A stretch of 56,829 nt of DNA from Microvirga sp. Mcv34 (GCF_024519725.1 NZ_JALJRK010000037.1:1-56829), one strand, 5' to 3'; counted from the stretch's first letter, positions 16,304 to 26,371 are shown. Program-made: numbers and translations. The notes: a model not told the origin generated them from the letters alone.

Positions 16304-18070
16304 ATGAGCGATGATCCCAAGCGCAAAACCAAAATCCGGCTCCTTACCGCTACCAGCGCCTTTGCGCTTTTCGGTGTGACCCTGTTCCTTCTGACACTGC
16401 CTGAAAGGAACACCGCGCTTTCGATGAAGCAGGCCGCCCTGCCGCCGTCCGAGCCTGTCTTTGCACCTGCCCAGCCGGAGGCGCCAAAGGCGCCCCCACG
16501 GGAGGGTGATATCTCCCCTGATCGGGCCACGATTGAGGCTCGGGACATCCCAGCCGGAAAGGAGCGCTTCACGTCGACGTTCTCGATCCGGGCGACGGAT
16601 ATGCCGGCGACCATCAAGACGGTCAGCATGCCCTATGCCCAGGAAGCCGGTATCCGCCTCGATGCCAGCAACTGCGAGGGCGTCCGGCTCGAGGTTGAGC
16701 AGGCTTGCCTTGTCCAGTTTGTCTATGATCCCGCTATCCCAGGCCGCGTGGATGGCCGCATCCTGATTACCGCCGCCTCAGAGCGGTCGGACGGTTCGAT
16801 CCGCAATGTCACGAAGGTGGTCAGCGTCGATGCTACCGCGATCACCCCCGTTGTCGCCGAGCCAGTAGTTCTTGCCCCAGCACCGCCGCCGGAACCCGAA
16901 TACGATCCAGCGGCGGAGGCAGTCCTCCGGAATCGGCGGTCGGCTAGCCTTCTGACCTCACAGTCGGATGCTGAGAACCTGACCTACCTGGGACCCCAGC
17001 GGCCGAGCGAGGAGGATTGGGAGTCAATCGGCTATAAGCGGAACTCCTCAAGCTACCCGGTAGACATGAGCCGCGTCGTCACGATGGACAAGCCCATCCC
17101 GGCGGTGATCAAGATCCCAATTGATACCCGCAATGCCTCCCGTGCCGTTGCTACCGTCGAGCGCGACATCTATGGCGGCGATGGACGTCTCGTGATCATC
17201 GAGCGCGGATCGACGCTCATCGGAACCGTGGAAGCTATCGGCTCAACGGGCGAGGAGAAGGTTGCGATCGCCTGGGAGCGCTTGGTTCGACCCGACGGTG
17301 CGGCGTTCGCATTCCAGGCCACCAGTGGCGATGCGATGGGACGCGCCAGCATCCCCGCGCACATGGACAACCGTTGGTTCGAGCGCTTCGGGACCACAAT
17401 GCTGATGTCGGCGCTCAACGTGGGCGTGACTTTGGGCCTCAACGGCTCCCAGACCGTTGTTACTTCGGTCAGCCCCTACGGAGCCGGGTCAGCCAATATC
17501 GGCCAGGACGCCAGAGGGATTGCCACCCAACAGTTCCGCGAGGATACCCAGCCCCTCATTCAGCAGTTCACCGAGGAGCAGTTGGCTCTGCCGCCTATCC
17601 GAACTGTTCCGGCTGGAACACGTATCACTGTGTTCCCGAGCACCGATCTCTGGCTTAAGCCGATCAATCCTACCCAGAAGATGCGTGAGGAATACGCCAG
17701 CAAGGTCCGCGCCTCCCCGGAGTATCAGGCAGCGCGCAACAATCCTGGGCGCTCGGGTGGCCCGGGGGCAACTCAGCAGGCAGCCACGGCAGGCCCGAAC
17801 CGCTTCAATGCGCCGATCGGGACGAGTGTCCCGCAGTACATGCAAAACGGCGGTGTCGTTCAGAACCCGGCGGCGAGCATGAACAGCCCGATGGTTCAGG
17901 ACCTAACCCGGGCGGGAACCCAGAAGCGGGGACAAGCGGACGACAGTCTGGATTTCATCACTGCCCCCTCGGCGAATGAGAAGCTTCAGCAGCGGCAGCA
18001 GTCCCGCCAGAACTCGCAGCAACAGTCGGCAGCCGGGACCCCGATGGGTCAGAACTGGTCGCCCTTCTAG
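16304..18070 (+). CDS. virB10: VirB10/TrbI-like channel protein
   Basis: This 588-residue protein spans the envelope. A short cytoplasmic N-terminus is followed by a membrane segment at about 14-33 (TSAFALFGVTLFLLTLPE), a Pro-rich periplasmic linker and the VirB10/TrbI beta-barrel domain. In that domain ERGSTLIGTVEA, VAIAWERLVRPDG and the antenna-like helices (FERFGTTMLMSALNVGVTLG) are typical, and IRTVPAGTRITVFPSTDLWL near 440 is the late conserved strand. A Gln/Asn/Ser-rich tail of about 120 residues follows. VirB10 couples inner-membrane ATP use to the outer-membrane gate. AAGGGG precedes the ATG, 11 bases after virB9. Confidence 0.95.
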   Translation: MSDDPKRKTKIRLLTATSAFALFGVTLFLLTLPERNTALSMKQAALPPSEPVFAPAQPEAPKAPPREGDISPDRATIEARDIPAGKERFTSTFSIRATDMPATIKTVSMPYAQEAGIRLDASNCEGVRLEVEQACLVQFVYDPAIPGRVDGRILITAASERSDGSIRNVTKVVSVDATAITPVVAEPVVLAPAPPPEPEYDPAAEAVLRNRRSASLLTSQSDAENLTYLGPQRPSEEDWESIGYKRNSSSYPVDMSRVVTMDKPIPAVIKIPIDTRNASRAVATVERDIYGGDGRLVIIERGSTLIGTVEAIGSTGEEKVAIAWERLVRPDGAAFAFQATSGDAMGRASIPAHMDNRWFERFGTTMLMSALNVGVTLGLNGSQTVVTSVSPYGAGSANIGQDARGIATQQFREDTQPLIQQFTEEQLALPPIRTVPAGTRITVFPSTDLWLKPINPTQKMREEYASKVRASPEYQAARNNPGRSGGPGATQQAATAGPNRFNAPIGTSVPQYMQNGGVVQNPAASMNSPMVQDLTRAGTQKRGQADDSLDFITAPSANEKLQQRQQSRQNSQQQSAAGTPMGQNWSPF

Positions 18071-18081
18071 GAGACGGTCCC

Positions 18082-19104
18082 ATGAGCAACACCAGCACCC
18101 AGGTCCTCCTCCAGAAATTCATTGGGCCTCTCTATGAGCGCCTCCTCCACCCTGACGTGGAGGAGATCGCCATCAACAAGCCCGGCGAAATCTGGGTTCG
18201 CCGGCGCAAGCCTGACGAGCAGGGACGCCAGTGGATCCCCGAAGAGGCTCCCGACCTCACGGGACGGTACCTCGAGAACATCTGCCACATGGTGGCAAAC
18301 CTGCAGAACATCCCGAACTTCGGCGCAGCCGGAATGCCGGTCGTCTTCGGTACCGTCCCAGGCGGGCATCGTTTCGCGGCCGGGATTGGCCCGAATATCC
18401 AGTCCGAGACACCCGAGGGAACCAGCGAAGAGGGCTCGATCTGCGTCTGCGTCCGCCAATACAGCAAGGAGCAGACGGTCGATCTGCAGGACTACGGCAT
18501 CACGCCAGGTCAGAGGCTTCGCCCTCCGGTGGCTTCGATCTTCACCCGAGCGACCGACCCTGATGATCCCTTCGCGCAGATCGTGAACTCCCTTACCCGA
18601 GGCGATCACATCCTCCTCTCTGGCGCGACCAGCAGCGGCAAGACCACCTTTCTGAACCGCCTTGTCTCGTTCCTCGACGACCGCAAGCGGATCCTCACGG
18701 TCGAGGACACCCGCGAAATCCGGGTTCTCCAGCCCAACCGTGTCCACATCTTGATGAGCCGTACGCAGCAGGCCAACAAATTCGACTACCGTGCTGTGCG
18801 CGACCTAATTGTTCGTATGACCCCCGACGTGGTTATGGCCGGCGAGATCTCGAACTCGAACGCGGCCACGATCTGGGAGCTCATGACGACTGGCCACGGC
18901 CACTTCATGACGACGATCCACGCCAGATCCCCGGACGAGGCGCTGACCACCTTCATCAACTGTATCTCAAACGCCCGATCGATGGCGGGAAACACGGATG
19001 CCATCGACCGCGACGAGCTCCGGGCTCAGATGGTCGAGCACATCCGCGTCATTCAGATCGAAAAAGATTCTCTCGGCCAGCGCCGCATTTCAGCCGTTGC
19101 CTAA
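18082..19104 (+). CDS. virB11: VirB11 hexameric traffic ATPase
   Basis: This 340-residue GSPII_E-family ATPase has an N-terminal domain (VEEIAINKPGEIWVRR). Walker A GATSSGKTTFLNRLVSF starts at about 179, the Asp box ILTVEDTREI at about 210, Walker B DVVMAGEISNSNAATIWELM at about 248 and the His box TTGHGHFMTTIHARSPDEAL at about 270. The family standard in Walker B is GE(L/I)R; here the Arg is replaced by Ser (GEIS). VirB11 works with VirB4 and VirD4 to drive pilus assembly and DNA passage. AGGAGA lies seven bases before the ATG, and virB10 ends 12 bases upstream. Confidence 0.95.
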   Translation: MSNTSTQVLLQKFIGPLYERLLHPDVEEIAINKPGEIWVRRRKPDEQGRQWIPEEAPDLTGRYLENICHMVANLQNIPNFGAAGMPVVFGTVPGGHRFAAGIGPNIQSETPEGTSEEGSICVCVRQYSKEQTVDLQDYGITPGQRLRPPVASIFTRATDPDDPFAQIVNSLTRGDHILLSGATSSGKTTFLNRLVSFLDDRKRILTVEDTREIRVLQPNRVHILMSRTQQANKFDYRAVRDLIVRMTPDVVMAGEISNSNAATIWELMTTGHGHFMTTIHARSPDEALTTFINCISNARSMAGNTDAIDRDELRAQMVEHIRVIQIEKDSLGQRRISAVA

Positions 19105-19117
19105 CATCGAGGCTCAC

Positions 19118-19423
19118 ATGATTTTCCTAATCGCCATATTCGTTCCGCCGATCTCCCTTGTTATCCGAGACGCCAAGTATGACGCCATCGCCAGTCTGGT
19201 GATGATCTGCCTTTGCATTCTCCTCGCGCCAGCCGTTCTCCCGTACATCTGGATTGCCGCTATTGTGCACAGCTTCCAGGTTATCCGCCGACAGGACGAG
19301 GACCGCAGAACCCGGGAGATTATCGCCGCCATTAAGGGGCGTCCTGCTTCCAACGACCCTGTCTCGGCTCCGGCTCCAGAAGCGCCAGTAGGCGGTCAGA
19401 TCGCCTTGCAGGCCGGAGCATAG
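19118..19423 (+). CDS. Small membrane protein, YqaE/Pmp3-like
   Basis: This 101-residue protein begins MIFLIAIFVPPISLVIRDAK and has a second hydrophobic segment (LVMICLCILLAPAVLPYIWI). The double-helix hairpin with an early PP pair resembles the YqaE/Pmp3 proteolipid family. A charged segment (RRQDEDRRTREIIAAIKGR) and a Pro/Ala tail follow. The ATG at 19118 was chosen for the GAGG nine bases upstream; the open frame back to 18998 overlaps virB11. It lies between virB11 and virD4, so an accessory role in the transfer system is possible but unproven. Confidence 0.65.
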   Translation: MIFLIAIFVPPISLVIRDAKYDAIASLVMICLCILLAPAVLPYIWIAAIVHSFQVIRRQDEDRRTREIIAAIKGRPASNDPVSAPAPEAPVGGQIALQAGA

Positions 19424-19427
19424 ATCA

Positions 19428-19940
19428 ATGGCTACGAAACTCCCCAAGGGGCAAACCCTGAGCGCGACCATGACCGCGGTCAACTCCATTGCTCTCAATG
19501 TGCTTCCTGCACAGCATTATTCGGCACATCTCCTCCCAGCTAGGATGCTGCTGAAGGGGCTGCTGCTGGCCTTTATCGACGATCGTGCGCGAGAGCCCGC
19601 GCTGGACGGCGAGGATGCTCCTGATCCGACTCTTGAGAGCTTCGCCGACGCTACGCTTGCTGACCTTCACAGCCACATCGCGGGTGCGAATGCTCCCCTG
19701 ATCCAATGGATCTCTGACAAGGGCGCACTCGGAAACTCTCCCACACCTCTACGCCAGATCGCCGTCACCCACCTGTTGACGGTTCTACAGGATCAGCCAG
19801 CGGCACGTTATGGCATCATGGCCGTGTTCGATGCTCTGGGCCAACACATCACGGACGGCTTCGCCCTCGCCGGTGCCCACGAGATGTCTGCTGAAGGCAC
19901 TGGTCCCGAAACCCCGACGATACTTTCCGCAGCAGCCTGA
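19428..19940 (+). CDS. Hypothetical protein in the virB-virD4 operon
   Basis: This 170-residue protein has no recognised domain. It is mostly helical, with no signal peptide. A moderately hydrophobic stretch (LPARMLLKGLLLAFIDD) near residue 36 is too short and interrupted for a clear membrane span. The gene starts five bases after the preceding stop and is therefore likely co-translated with it. A hairpin at 19950-19972 follows its stop. Its position just before virD4 suggests an accessory part of the coupling complex, which is inference only. Confidence 0.6.
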   Translation: MATKLPKGQTLSATMTAVNSIALNVLPAQHYSAHLLPARMLLKGLLLAFIDDRAREPALDGEDAPDPTLESFADATLADLHSHIAGANAPLIQWISDKGALGNSPTPLRQIAVTHLLTVLQDQPAARYGIMAVFDALGQHITDGFALAGAHEMSAEGTGPETPTILSAAA

Positions 19941-19949
19941 GATCAGAGA

Positions 19950-19972
19950 CCCGGGACATTCAACGTCCCGGG
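19950..19972 (+). other. Hairpin without T tract between an accessory gene and virD4
   Basis: CCCGGGAC (19950-19957), a seven-base loop and GTCCCGGG (19965-19972) form a perfect eight-pair stem. No T run follows, so a simple terminator is unlikely. It may stabilise upstream mRNA or lower virD4 expression. Confidence 0.5.
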
Positions 19973-20008
19973 CCGCTACACCTTTCGCCCTCAATTCCGG
20001 TTTCTGTC

Positions 20009-22369
20009 ATGAAGCTCCACAACCCCTTAAAAACCGAGTACCTGCCCGAACACATGACGGAAAGTCAGCGGAAGCATTACCGCTGGCTCGGGATCACCGC
20101 GGCTATCGGCCTGCCGCTGGCCGCTGGAACAACCCTATGCACTCCGCTTTTCCGGTGGCTCATTGATCAACCGTTGAACCAGCGAACCCTGGATGGGGTC
20201 GGGGCGTTCGTTGGCCGCGTGGCGGGTGGCGACATACTCTCGATGAATTATGCTTTTGTTGTCTCGCCCAACTACGGCGGGTTTGACGCGCTAAAGGCCT
20301 ATCTTGGGGTCGCCTTTGTTAGCACCGTTGTTTACATGGCCCCGGCGCTCCTCAACCCCTATCTTCGCCAGGTCATGAAGGGCGGCTTTGCCGACTGGTG
20401 CGATGACGAAACGCTCGCAGAAATGGAGGCTCGGGAACAGGTCGGCATCAAAGGTGGGCACCTGATGGCCCTTGGGCGATGGCCAAAAGGTCCTCGAAAA
20501 GGGCAGATGGTCATGATGATCGAGACCCTTTCCGCTCTGTGTCTCGCCCCTCCCGGAACCGGTAAAACCGCTGCCTTCGTGGTACCGACGCTCCTAAAGG
20601 GCGACAACGTTTCCTTCATCGTCAATGATCCGAAGCCCGAGCTCTACGAGATGACCGGGCACTATCGGTCGACGGTGAGCCACGTCTTTATGCTGAACTG
20701 GGCGAAGGTGGACGAGCCCAACTACACCCTGACCTTCGATACGAACAAAGCGGGTCCGTTCTGGGACGTGTTTCTCGATCTTTATGGCAAGGGCACCAAG
20801 GGTCAAATTCCCGAAGAGCTGGTTGTCGGCTACAAAGCCCGTGAGATTGCCGGACGCAACGACGGGACATTCGATGCCTCGGTCGCTCCTACTCGGATTA
20901 AGCTCGTCAAAGACTGGATCAACCAGCGGGATGGCGCTGGGGTCTATACAGTCCGGGACCCCGTGTTTTATCCGCGGTTCAACTTTTTGTCGCCGAAGCT
21001 TGTCCCACCACAGGGGCCGGACCGCGACACCTACCTTGACACCGTCGCCAAGACCCTGATCCCTAACCCAGATGGCGGTAAAGGAAACGACTACTTTGTG
21101 ACCAAAGGTCGGGCCGCCCTTACCGGATTCATGCACTACCTGATCTCGAAGGTTGGTGACAAAAAGAACTACGAGGGGCTGCCAGCCAAATGGAACGGTT
21201 ATGAACCGTCCATCCCGATGCTGTCGGACTGGCTTGCTGTCTCCCAGTTCGAAAGCACCAAGAAGACCGGCGACGAGGATCCCATGGCAGCCATGGGTGC
21301 CGACAAGATGGGAGACTGGATTCGGACCCTCTGCGACGACGTTGTTCCTGCCGAACAGGGCGGCAAGTTCCCCTCCCCGCGCGCCTTCGTTGAGCTAAGC
21401 TCTCTCGTCAATATGGCGGACAAGGAAAGATCCGGCGTATTCGGCACTATGGATCAGGCGCTTCTGCCGTTTAAAAACGCCGCTGTTGCTCAGAGAACAT
21501 CTGCCTGTGACTTCACTCCAGACGACATGCGGGGGATGAAAGCGCCCGGGTCGGACGAGATCAAGCCGGTGACGCTCTACATCTGCGTCAACCAGGCGGA
21601 GGCAGGGGCATTCGAAACCGTCACAGCGCTCCTCTATGAGGTGTTCTCACAAAGCCTGATCTCCTACGGCCCCGGAGAGTTCAATCACAAGACGGGCAAC
21701 GAGCTCGGCCCCTTCCCCGTATGCTTCGCCCTGGACGAGTTCGCCAAGCTGCCGCGCATCGAGTCGGTAATCACCGGCCCCGACCTTGGCCGCTCTAAGA
21801 AGGTTAGCTACCTCCTGGCGGCACAGGACTTCGGCCAGATCCGAAAGAAGTACACGGCTGAAGACGAGTCAGTGATCATCACGACGACGGCCGTCAAATA
21901 CGTTCTTGCGCAGAACAACACCGACACCATCGACAAATTCAAGAAGATGGTCGGTGAAACCACGATCCAACGGGCTCAGAAGACCTACAACGAAGGACTC
22001 TCGAAGTCCGCAAATCCAATGGCCTGGAGCCGGTCCGAGCAGATCGAAAACATCAGTTTCCTGCGCAATGAGGATGTGGCTTCTCTGAAACCAGGAAAGA
22101 ACATCGTCCTCGTCCAGAACTTCCTGAACCGCCCGATGAAGCTGGATACGCCCTACTTCTTCAAGGACAAGGAAATGGCCGAGAAGGTTCGCTCCCGCGG
22201 GAAGGGGCCGATCGCGACACAAACCATTCCTGACTTCATTCTGAAAGACCGCCTGACTGCCGTCGACCCTGCCGAAGCGGCGAAACGGAAAGCCGGCCGG
22301 CTGAGGAGGGAACGGGACGATCAGGAAACCCGGCACCTGACGCCGGAGGTGGTAGCTTACGAAGGCTAA
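20009..22369 (+). CDS. virD4: VirD4/TraG type IV coupling protein
   Basis: This 786-residue ATPase brings the relaxase-DNA complex to the channel. Two N-terminal membrane segments lie at about 28-50 (LGITAAIGLPLAAGTTLC) and 100-118 (LGVAFVSTVVYMAPALL). The motor domain has Walker A LAPPGTGKTAAFVVP at about 177-190, FIVNDPKPELYEMTGHYR, Walker B FALDEFAKLPRIE at about 572 and YLLAAQDFGQIRKKY, all hallmarks of TraG/VirD4. The C-terminal 90 residues are charged. Its length exceeds VirD4 of Ti plasmids (about 660), mostly through inserts in the middle (about 260-330). The ribosome site is weak. It closes the main block of transfer genes. Confidence 0.95.
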   Translation: MKLHNPLKTEYLPEHMTESQRKHYRWLGITAAIGLPLAAGTTLCTPLFRWLIDQPLNQRTLDGVGAFVGRVAGGDILSMNYAFVVSPNYGGFDALKAYLGVAFVSTVVYMAPALLNPYLRQVMKGGFADWCDDETLAEMEAREQVGIKGGHLMALGRWPKGPRKGQMVMMIETLSALCLAPPGTGKTAAFVVPTLLKGDNVSFIVNDPKPELYEMTGHYRSTVSHVFMLNWAKVDEPNYTLTFDTNKAGPFWDVFLDLYGKGTKGQIPEELVVGYKAREIAGRNDGTFDASVAPTRIKLVKDWINQRDGAGVYTVRDPVFYPRFNFLSPKLVPPQGPDRDTYLDTVAKTLIPNPDGGKGNDYFVTKGRAALTGFMHYLISKVGDKKNYEGLPAKWNGYEPSIPMLSDWLAVSQFESTKKTGDEDPMAAMGADKMGDWIRTLCDDVVPAEQGGKFPSPRAFVELSSLVNMADKERSGVFGTMDQALLPFKNAAVAQRTSACDFTPDDMRGMKAPGSDEIKPVTLYICVNQAEAGAFETVTALLYEVFSQSLISYGPGEFNHKTGNELGPFPVCFALDEFAKLPRIESVITGPDLGRSKKVSYLLAAQDFGQIRKKYTAEDESVIITTTAVKYVLAQNNTDTIDKFKKMVGETTIQRAQKTYNEGLSKSANPMAWSRSEQIENISFLRNEDVASLKPGKNIVLVQNFLNRPMKLDTPYFFKDKEMAEKVRSRGKGPIATQTIPDFILKDRLTAVDPAEAAKRKAGRLRRERDDQETRHLTPEVVAYEG

Positions 22370-22454
22370 AGGCCCTTGCACTTCTACACAGGCCTCATAA
22401 GAAAGGCACGCTCCTAAGAGTGTGCCTATCCCTCCCGCCATCTATGAGGCCATC

Positions 22455-23072
22455 ATGAGCGCCCAACCGCCGCAAACAGAGCTGCCGTTTATCTTCATTC
22501 CGGAGGTGTATCACGCCGGAAATCTGACGATCTTCCACGAACGGGTAGAACCCCTCTCCGGTCGCAATTGCGACTTCGAACTCGGCTTGCTTCCGGTCTC
22601 GCTCGATCCGGCCGAATGGGCCGCTCGCAGCCCTCTTGAAAGCCCCACAATTTACAAGCTCACCTCAGATGGTCTCCTAAAGTTACTCGACGCTGATTGG
22701 ACGGTTGCAAACTACGCTGACAGGATCATTCGCGACGCGGTGGCCCTCCGTGTCGCCCATATCTCCTCTGGTCAGCTTCAAGGGACCGCAACTCTCTGGG
22801 CAACGCTCCAGATCAGCCAAAATTCGATGCCAAACGGCGGAGGGAAGGATCGGGAGACATGGCTCCTGAATATGTGCCTAGCCGTTCTTGCAAGGGGAGA
22901 TGCCTCCATCGACGGCGTTTGGTGGACTAACCTCCACCAAGGCGCGTTTGCTACACAGAGAGGAGGCCTCTATCAACATAGGCTCGGGATGTATCCTGTA
23001 GCCGAGGTGGACCTTCCGGACGCAGCCACACCGGGAGCCTCTCAGATGCGGCCGACCGTCATTCTGCCCTGA
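22455..23072 (+). CDS. Hypothetical protein downstream of virD4
   Basis: This 205-residue soluble protein of unknown family is transcribed in line with virD4 and 85 bases after it. The ATG at 22455 has AGG six bases upstream; an alternative GTG start at 22422 would add 11 residues. The sequence mixes strands and helices (FIFIPEVYHAGNLTIFHER, then LRVAHISSGQLQGTATLWAT), with no signal peptide, membrane span or metal motif. It is the last gene of the transfer block before the accessory island that runs on the opposite strand. Confidence 0.6.
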   Translation: MSAQPPQTELPFIFIPEVYHAGNLTIFHERVEPLSGRNCDFELGLLPVSLDPAEWAARSPLESPTIYKLTSDGLLKLLDADWTVANYADRIIRDAVALRVAHISSGQLQGTATLWATLQISQNSMPNGGGKDRETWLLNMCLAVLARGDASIDGVWWTNLHQGAFATQRGGLYQHRLGMYPVAEVDLPDAATPGASQMRPTVILP

Positions 23073-23230
23073 ACCGATAGAGACGGCTTGGGTGATCTTG
23101 AGCCGTGCCGGAGCCTGACTAGGTTATTCAGTCCTATCCATCGTCGCCAGCGTTCCAACTGCACTCAAGCCCGGATCACTAATTTGCGGATCCATTCAGT
23201 TCATTACACATGCAAGTCCATGAACAATGC

Positions 23231-26200
23231 CTAAGGGGTAAATGGCAGTGTACACTGATTCTCACGTCCGAACAGACGCTCTTGAGCAAAGGACAAGAGC
23301 CTTGCGGTTGCTAGTGAATCCGACAGATCCGAAGGAACGCACCGGTTAGATCCTGCACCATTAGCAGCCTTTGCCTGTTGCCATATGGCGTCGACGGTAG
23401 CTCCTGCCTTCGAGACTGATTGCCACTCGACGAGGATATCTTTCAAAACGCGCCAGTTCCCGTCTCTGACCATTTCCCTAATTGATGCGCCTGGACTTTC
23501 ACGCGTAAGGCTAAAATGTGCGAGTGACTTTGGCAGCCTCTGTGTTATCTCCCCTATCATCATTCTTGTCGCCTCTGCACAAGCCGGATTCCTCCTAGAA
23601 AGCAGTTGTTCTACTGCGATGTAGGCAGCATCGAGCCTCTCGAGGGCTTGGTCAAGGACGCCACTCTTTTCGATGTCCGAAAAGATCGTCTTTCGGATTG
23701 CCAGTGCAGCCGTTCGCTGCTCCGTCACTAACATCTCACGCTGCACACTTTCAGCCGCAGCCCAAGTCGCAGTGTTGTCTGGTTTACAAGAAAGGCCTTC
23801 ATAGGTGTCGGCGCTTAGAAGCGCTTTTTCAAGAGTTTCTGGATCTGGTCCTGCACGGACGCAGTTATACGATATATCTCCCTGACAAATACCTCGAGCC
23901 TTGATACACGCTTTGTTGATACTGTACAGGAAGCCCTTCGGCTCCTGAATTATGAGCCCCTCATGTCGTCTCTCTGCAGATCGAGACCAGACGTTATAAT
24001 ACTGTGCAACGGCGCACCCGCCAAATGCCGGTCCGAAATTCCACAATCCAGACGTAATGCCTCGCCGATCAATGACGCTTGTGCGTTCTGCCTCCGCGAT
24101 GAGTCCAAGCTCCCTAAAAACGTAGAGCCTTCGATCCATATCGAGGTTGGGGCAAGCTCCAGCGCTGTCAAAGATCTCCACTGGTTCTCCGGAAGCCACC
24201 TCGAGGACAAAGTAAGATGCGTCTTTCCGCGCCCTCCAATGCTGTTGGATTGTCGTAGTCTCCCCGGGATTGGACTGCGCCGGTGCCGGGTAAATTTCAT
24301 CACGGATCAATCCAAGATAATGCTCCAAGATTGTGAGAGTTTCGTCTGCTGCCCGACCTAGTGTGAACAGCGCATATGGCACGAGGTCCTGCTCAACTGC
24401 AAAATGCGCAAATGTATTGCGGGTGTTTGCACAAATTTGATCTAGTTGCTCACTGACGTTTACGGGTAGCCTACTCCTGCCCAGTCGGACAAGGGCATCG
24501 ACGTAGAAGTGAGCGAAACGAAGTTGAGAAACCGGTTCGACCGGACCGTTTCCTCCACCACTATGTTGCCTAACCGCATGCTCCATTGCCGAGATAGTTT
24601 CATCGACTATGCGTCGGTTGTAGTCGCTAGAGACAAGGAGCTTATGAAAGATCTGCCCATTTCGTGCGTAGTCATCTATGAGCCACTTGGTGATGGCGGA
24701 CGACAGGCAGATTGGGCAACGACCATCACGCAAGTTTGCCCACTCCTTAGTCGAAGGTGGCAGTTGCAGGAACGGGGGAGAGATCGGCGCACTAGTTGCA
24801 AGGAAACCTAGATCAGTGATGTCGCGCTCGATAAACGCAGCTTTAGTGTCAGCGAACGGTTCCTGCCGAGTGTCTAAAAGAGCAGTAGCAATTCGTTTGT
24901 GACTTAACGCAACATCCCTATCTACTTCAGTTCGTTGAATTGAGACAATCATAGCGACGTCATTGCGTAATGCTTCATTTAGTCGCCGAGCTTCTTCAGC
25001 TAATTCGCCTATTTGCAATTCACTTTCAAGTCGTCCGACCTCAATTAACCTTTTAACTTGGCGCAGCTCACCTTCTAGCACTGAGACCCTCTTAACCAAA
25101 TGATCTAAGCGTGCCAGAATAGCCTGAAAATTTGCGTTTAATGTCTTCGCTAGCGCGGCACCGCTCTTTGGCGTTCGTCCGAATAGAATGTTTGCAGCGT
25201 TGGCTGACGCGGCGAAGGCAGCAGCGATGTTCGTTGGTTCAGGACTCAAATGAGCAATTGCAACTAAAATGCCTGCGTCCGCAAGCGATCCGATGACCGC
25301 CTGAAACTCCTGTCCCACGGCGGGATCACCTGATGCAAGGATACTGGCAAACCCGGAAATTGAGTATTGAAGCGCCTGGTGCAGATCGCGTAACTCTCTG
25401 GCTTGCATATTCCCAATTAGACGTTTTGCGAGCTCTTCTCTCGTAGATTCTGGTAACGATTGCCCGACTGTGTTTATGTACTCTCGTAGTGCTTGGCGAA
25501 AGGCCTCACCGCCACCGTTAGGTGCCCCAAGTTCGCCCAGGAGGCCCTCTAAGGATTCTACTCGTTCAATCAATCGCGACGTTTCTTGTTGGACTTGTCG
25601 GGGATCTTTGCCCTCTCCATCAAGTGCGCGCTGAAGAACACGTTCGAACGGGCCCCAGTTGGAGAGAGCGTCCTCACGGTCACGTTGGCCTAATTGGCTT
25701 ATTTTGCTTCCTATCCAAGCAGCTAGAATATCGTCTCGACCATTCAAATAGGTCCGAGGTGCAGCATCAGGTTTTGGGACAGAGGGATCTTCTGCCTGGG
25801 CAATTGCATAAAGTGAATGCAAGCGGCCCATATGCTCGTCAGTGGCTTGGTATGAGCGGAACGTTAGGCGGCCTATGGATTCGACAATGTCTGGGTTGTC
25901 TCGGACAAACGACTGCATCTCAAGATCAATCCCACCCCGTCCAACTAGAACTCGGGTGATTAGGGCTTGCAGCCCCGCTGAGAAGTCGAGACTGGCGCTC
26001 ACCTCGAGGCGCTTTAAGGAGGGAGCAAGATTGAGACCAATACCTAGGACTGGCGCATACGTTCTCAGGAAATCACGCACACCATCAAGGGGCGCCTTCT
26101 TACGTGAAAGCTCCTCAAATACTGTCCCCGGACGCGTCCGAGGATCCGCTGCAGTTGCAGCAATGAATGCCATGCTGCGATAAAAGATGATCGGCCGATC

Positions 26201-26371
26201 GTGAACAGCTTCTCTATATCGCTGCATCCACAGATTTTCAGACAACGATGATACCACTTCAGGTCTGGCGTGAGCGGAGCTCATGCCAGCAACCGGCAGT
26301 GTTGCGGCGGCAAGAACAACTCCTAAGCAAGAACGGTAGATGACGCGCAGGAGGAAAGTGAACGAGCTCAT
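23231..26371 (-). CDS. Large exported protein of unknown function (1046 residues)
   Basis: No family is recognised. A signal peptide (hydrophobic LGVVLAAATLPVAGMSSAHA, cleavage near residue 36) directs export. Helices then dominate. Near 345-405 comes a segment rich in Ala and Ile (LADAGILVAIAHLS, then IAAAFAASANAANILFG) that could span or insert into a membrane. A coiled coil follows at about 415-475 (ARLDHLVKRVSVLEGELRQ, then RLESELQIGELAEEARRL). A Cys-containing second half (RCPICLSSA, CIKARGICQGD) ends in a Cys near the C-terminus. This plan resembles helical pore-forming proteins only in outline. The start codon overlaps the stop of the upstream gene (ATGA at 26368-26371), so the two are translationally coupled. 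The DNA is visibly richer in A and T than the flanking transfer genes, which suggests separate acquisition. Confidence 0.75.
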   Translation of the reverse strand: MSSFTFLLRVIYRSCLGVVLAAATLPVAGMSSAHARPEVVSSLSENLWMQRYREAVHDRPIIFYRSMAFIAATAADPRTRPGTVFEELSRKKAPLDGVRDFLRTYAPVLGIGLNLAPSLKRLEVSASLDFSAGLQALITRVLVGRGGIDLEMQSFVRDNPDIVESIGRLTFRSYQATDEHMGRLHSLYAIAQAEDPSVPKPDAAPRTYLNGRDDILAAWIGSKISQLGQRDREDALSNWGPFERVLQRALDGEGKDPRQVQQETSRLIERVESLEGLLGELGAPNGGGEAFRQALREYINTVGQSLPESTREELAKRLIGNMQARELRDLHQALQYSISGFASILASGDPAVGQEFQAVIGSLADAGILVAIAHLSPEPTNIAAAFAASANAANILFGRTPKSGAALAKTLNANFQAILARLDHLVKRVSVLEGELRQVKRLIEVGRLESELQIGELAEEARRLNEALRNDVAMIVSIQRTEVDRDVALSHKRIATALLDTRQEPFADTKAAFIERDITDLGFLATSAPISPPFLQLPPSTKEWANLRDGRCPICLSSAITKWLIDDYARNGQIFHKLLVSSDYNRRIVDETISAMEHAVRQHSGGGNGPVEPVSQLRFAHFYVDALVRLGRSRLPVNVSEQLDQICANTRNTFAHFAVEQDLVPYALFTLGRAADETLTILEHYLGLIRDEIYPAPAQSNPGETTTIQQHWRARKDASYFVLEVASGEPVEIFDSAGACPNLDMDRRLYVFRELGLIAEAERTSVIDRRGITSGLWNFGPAFGGCAVAQYYNVWSRSAERRHEGLIIQEPKGFLYSINKACIKARGICQGDISYNCVRAGPDPETLEKALLSADTYEGLSCKPDNTATWAAAESVQREMLVTEQRTAALAIRKTIFSDIEKSGVLDQALERLDAAYIAVEQLLSRRNPACAEATRMMIGEITQRLPKSLAHFSLTRESPGASIREMVRDGNWRVLKDILVEWQSVSKAGATVDAIWQQAKAANGAGSNRCVPSDLSDSLATARLLSFAQERLFGRENQCTLPFTP

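Noticed and set aside
14643..16304. A 553-residue open frame antisense to virB9.
   Set aside because: It mirrors the GC-rich coding frame of virB9, has Arg/Gly/His-rich composition, no ribosome site and no recognisable motifs.
19950..19972. Hairpin before virD4 considered as a transcription terminator.
   Set aside because: No T run follows the stem, and virD4 lies just downstream in the same direction, so simple termination is unlikely.
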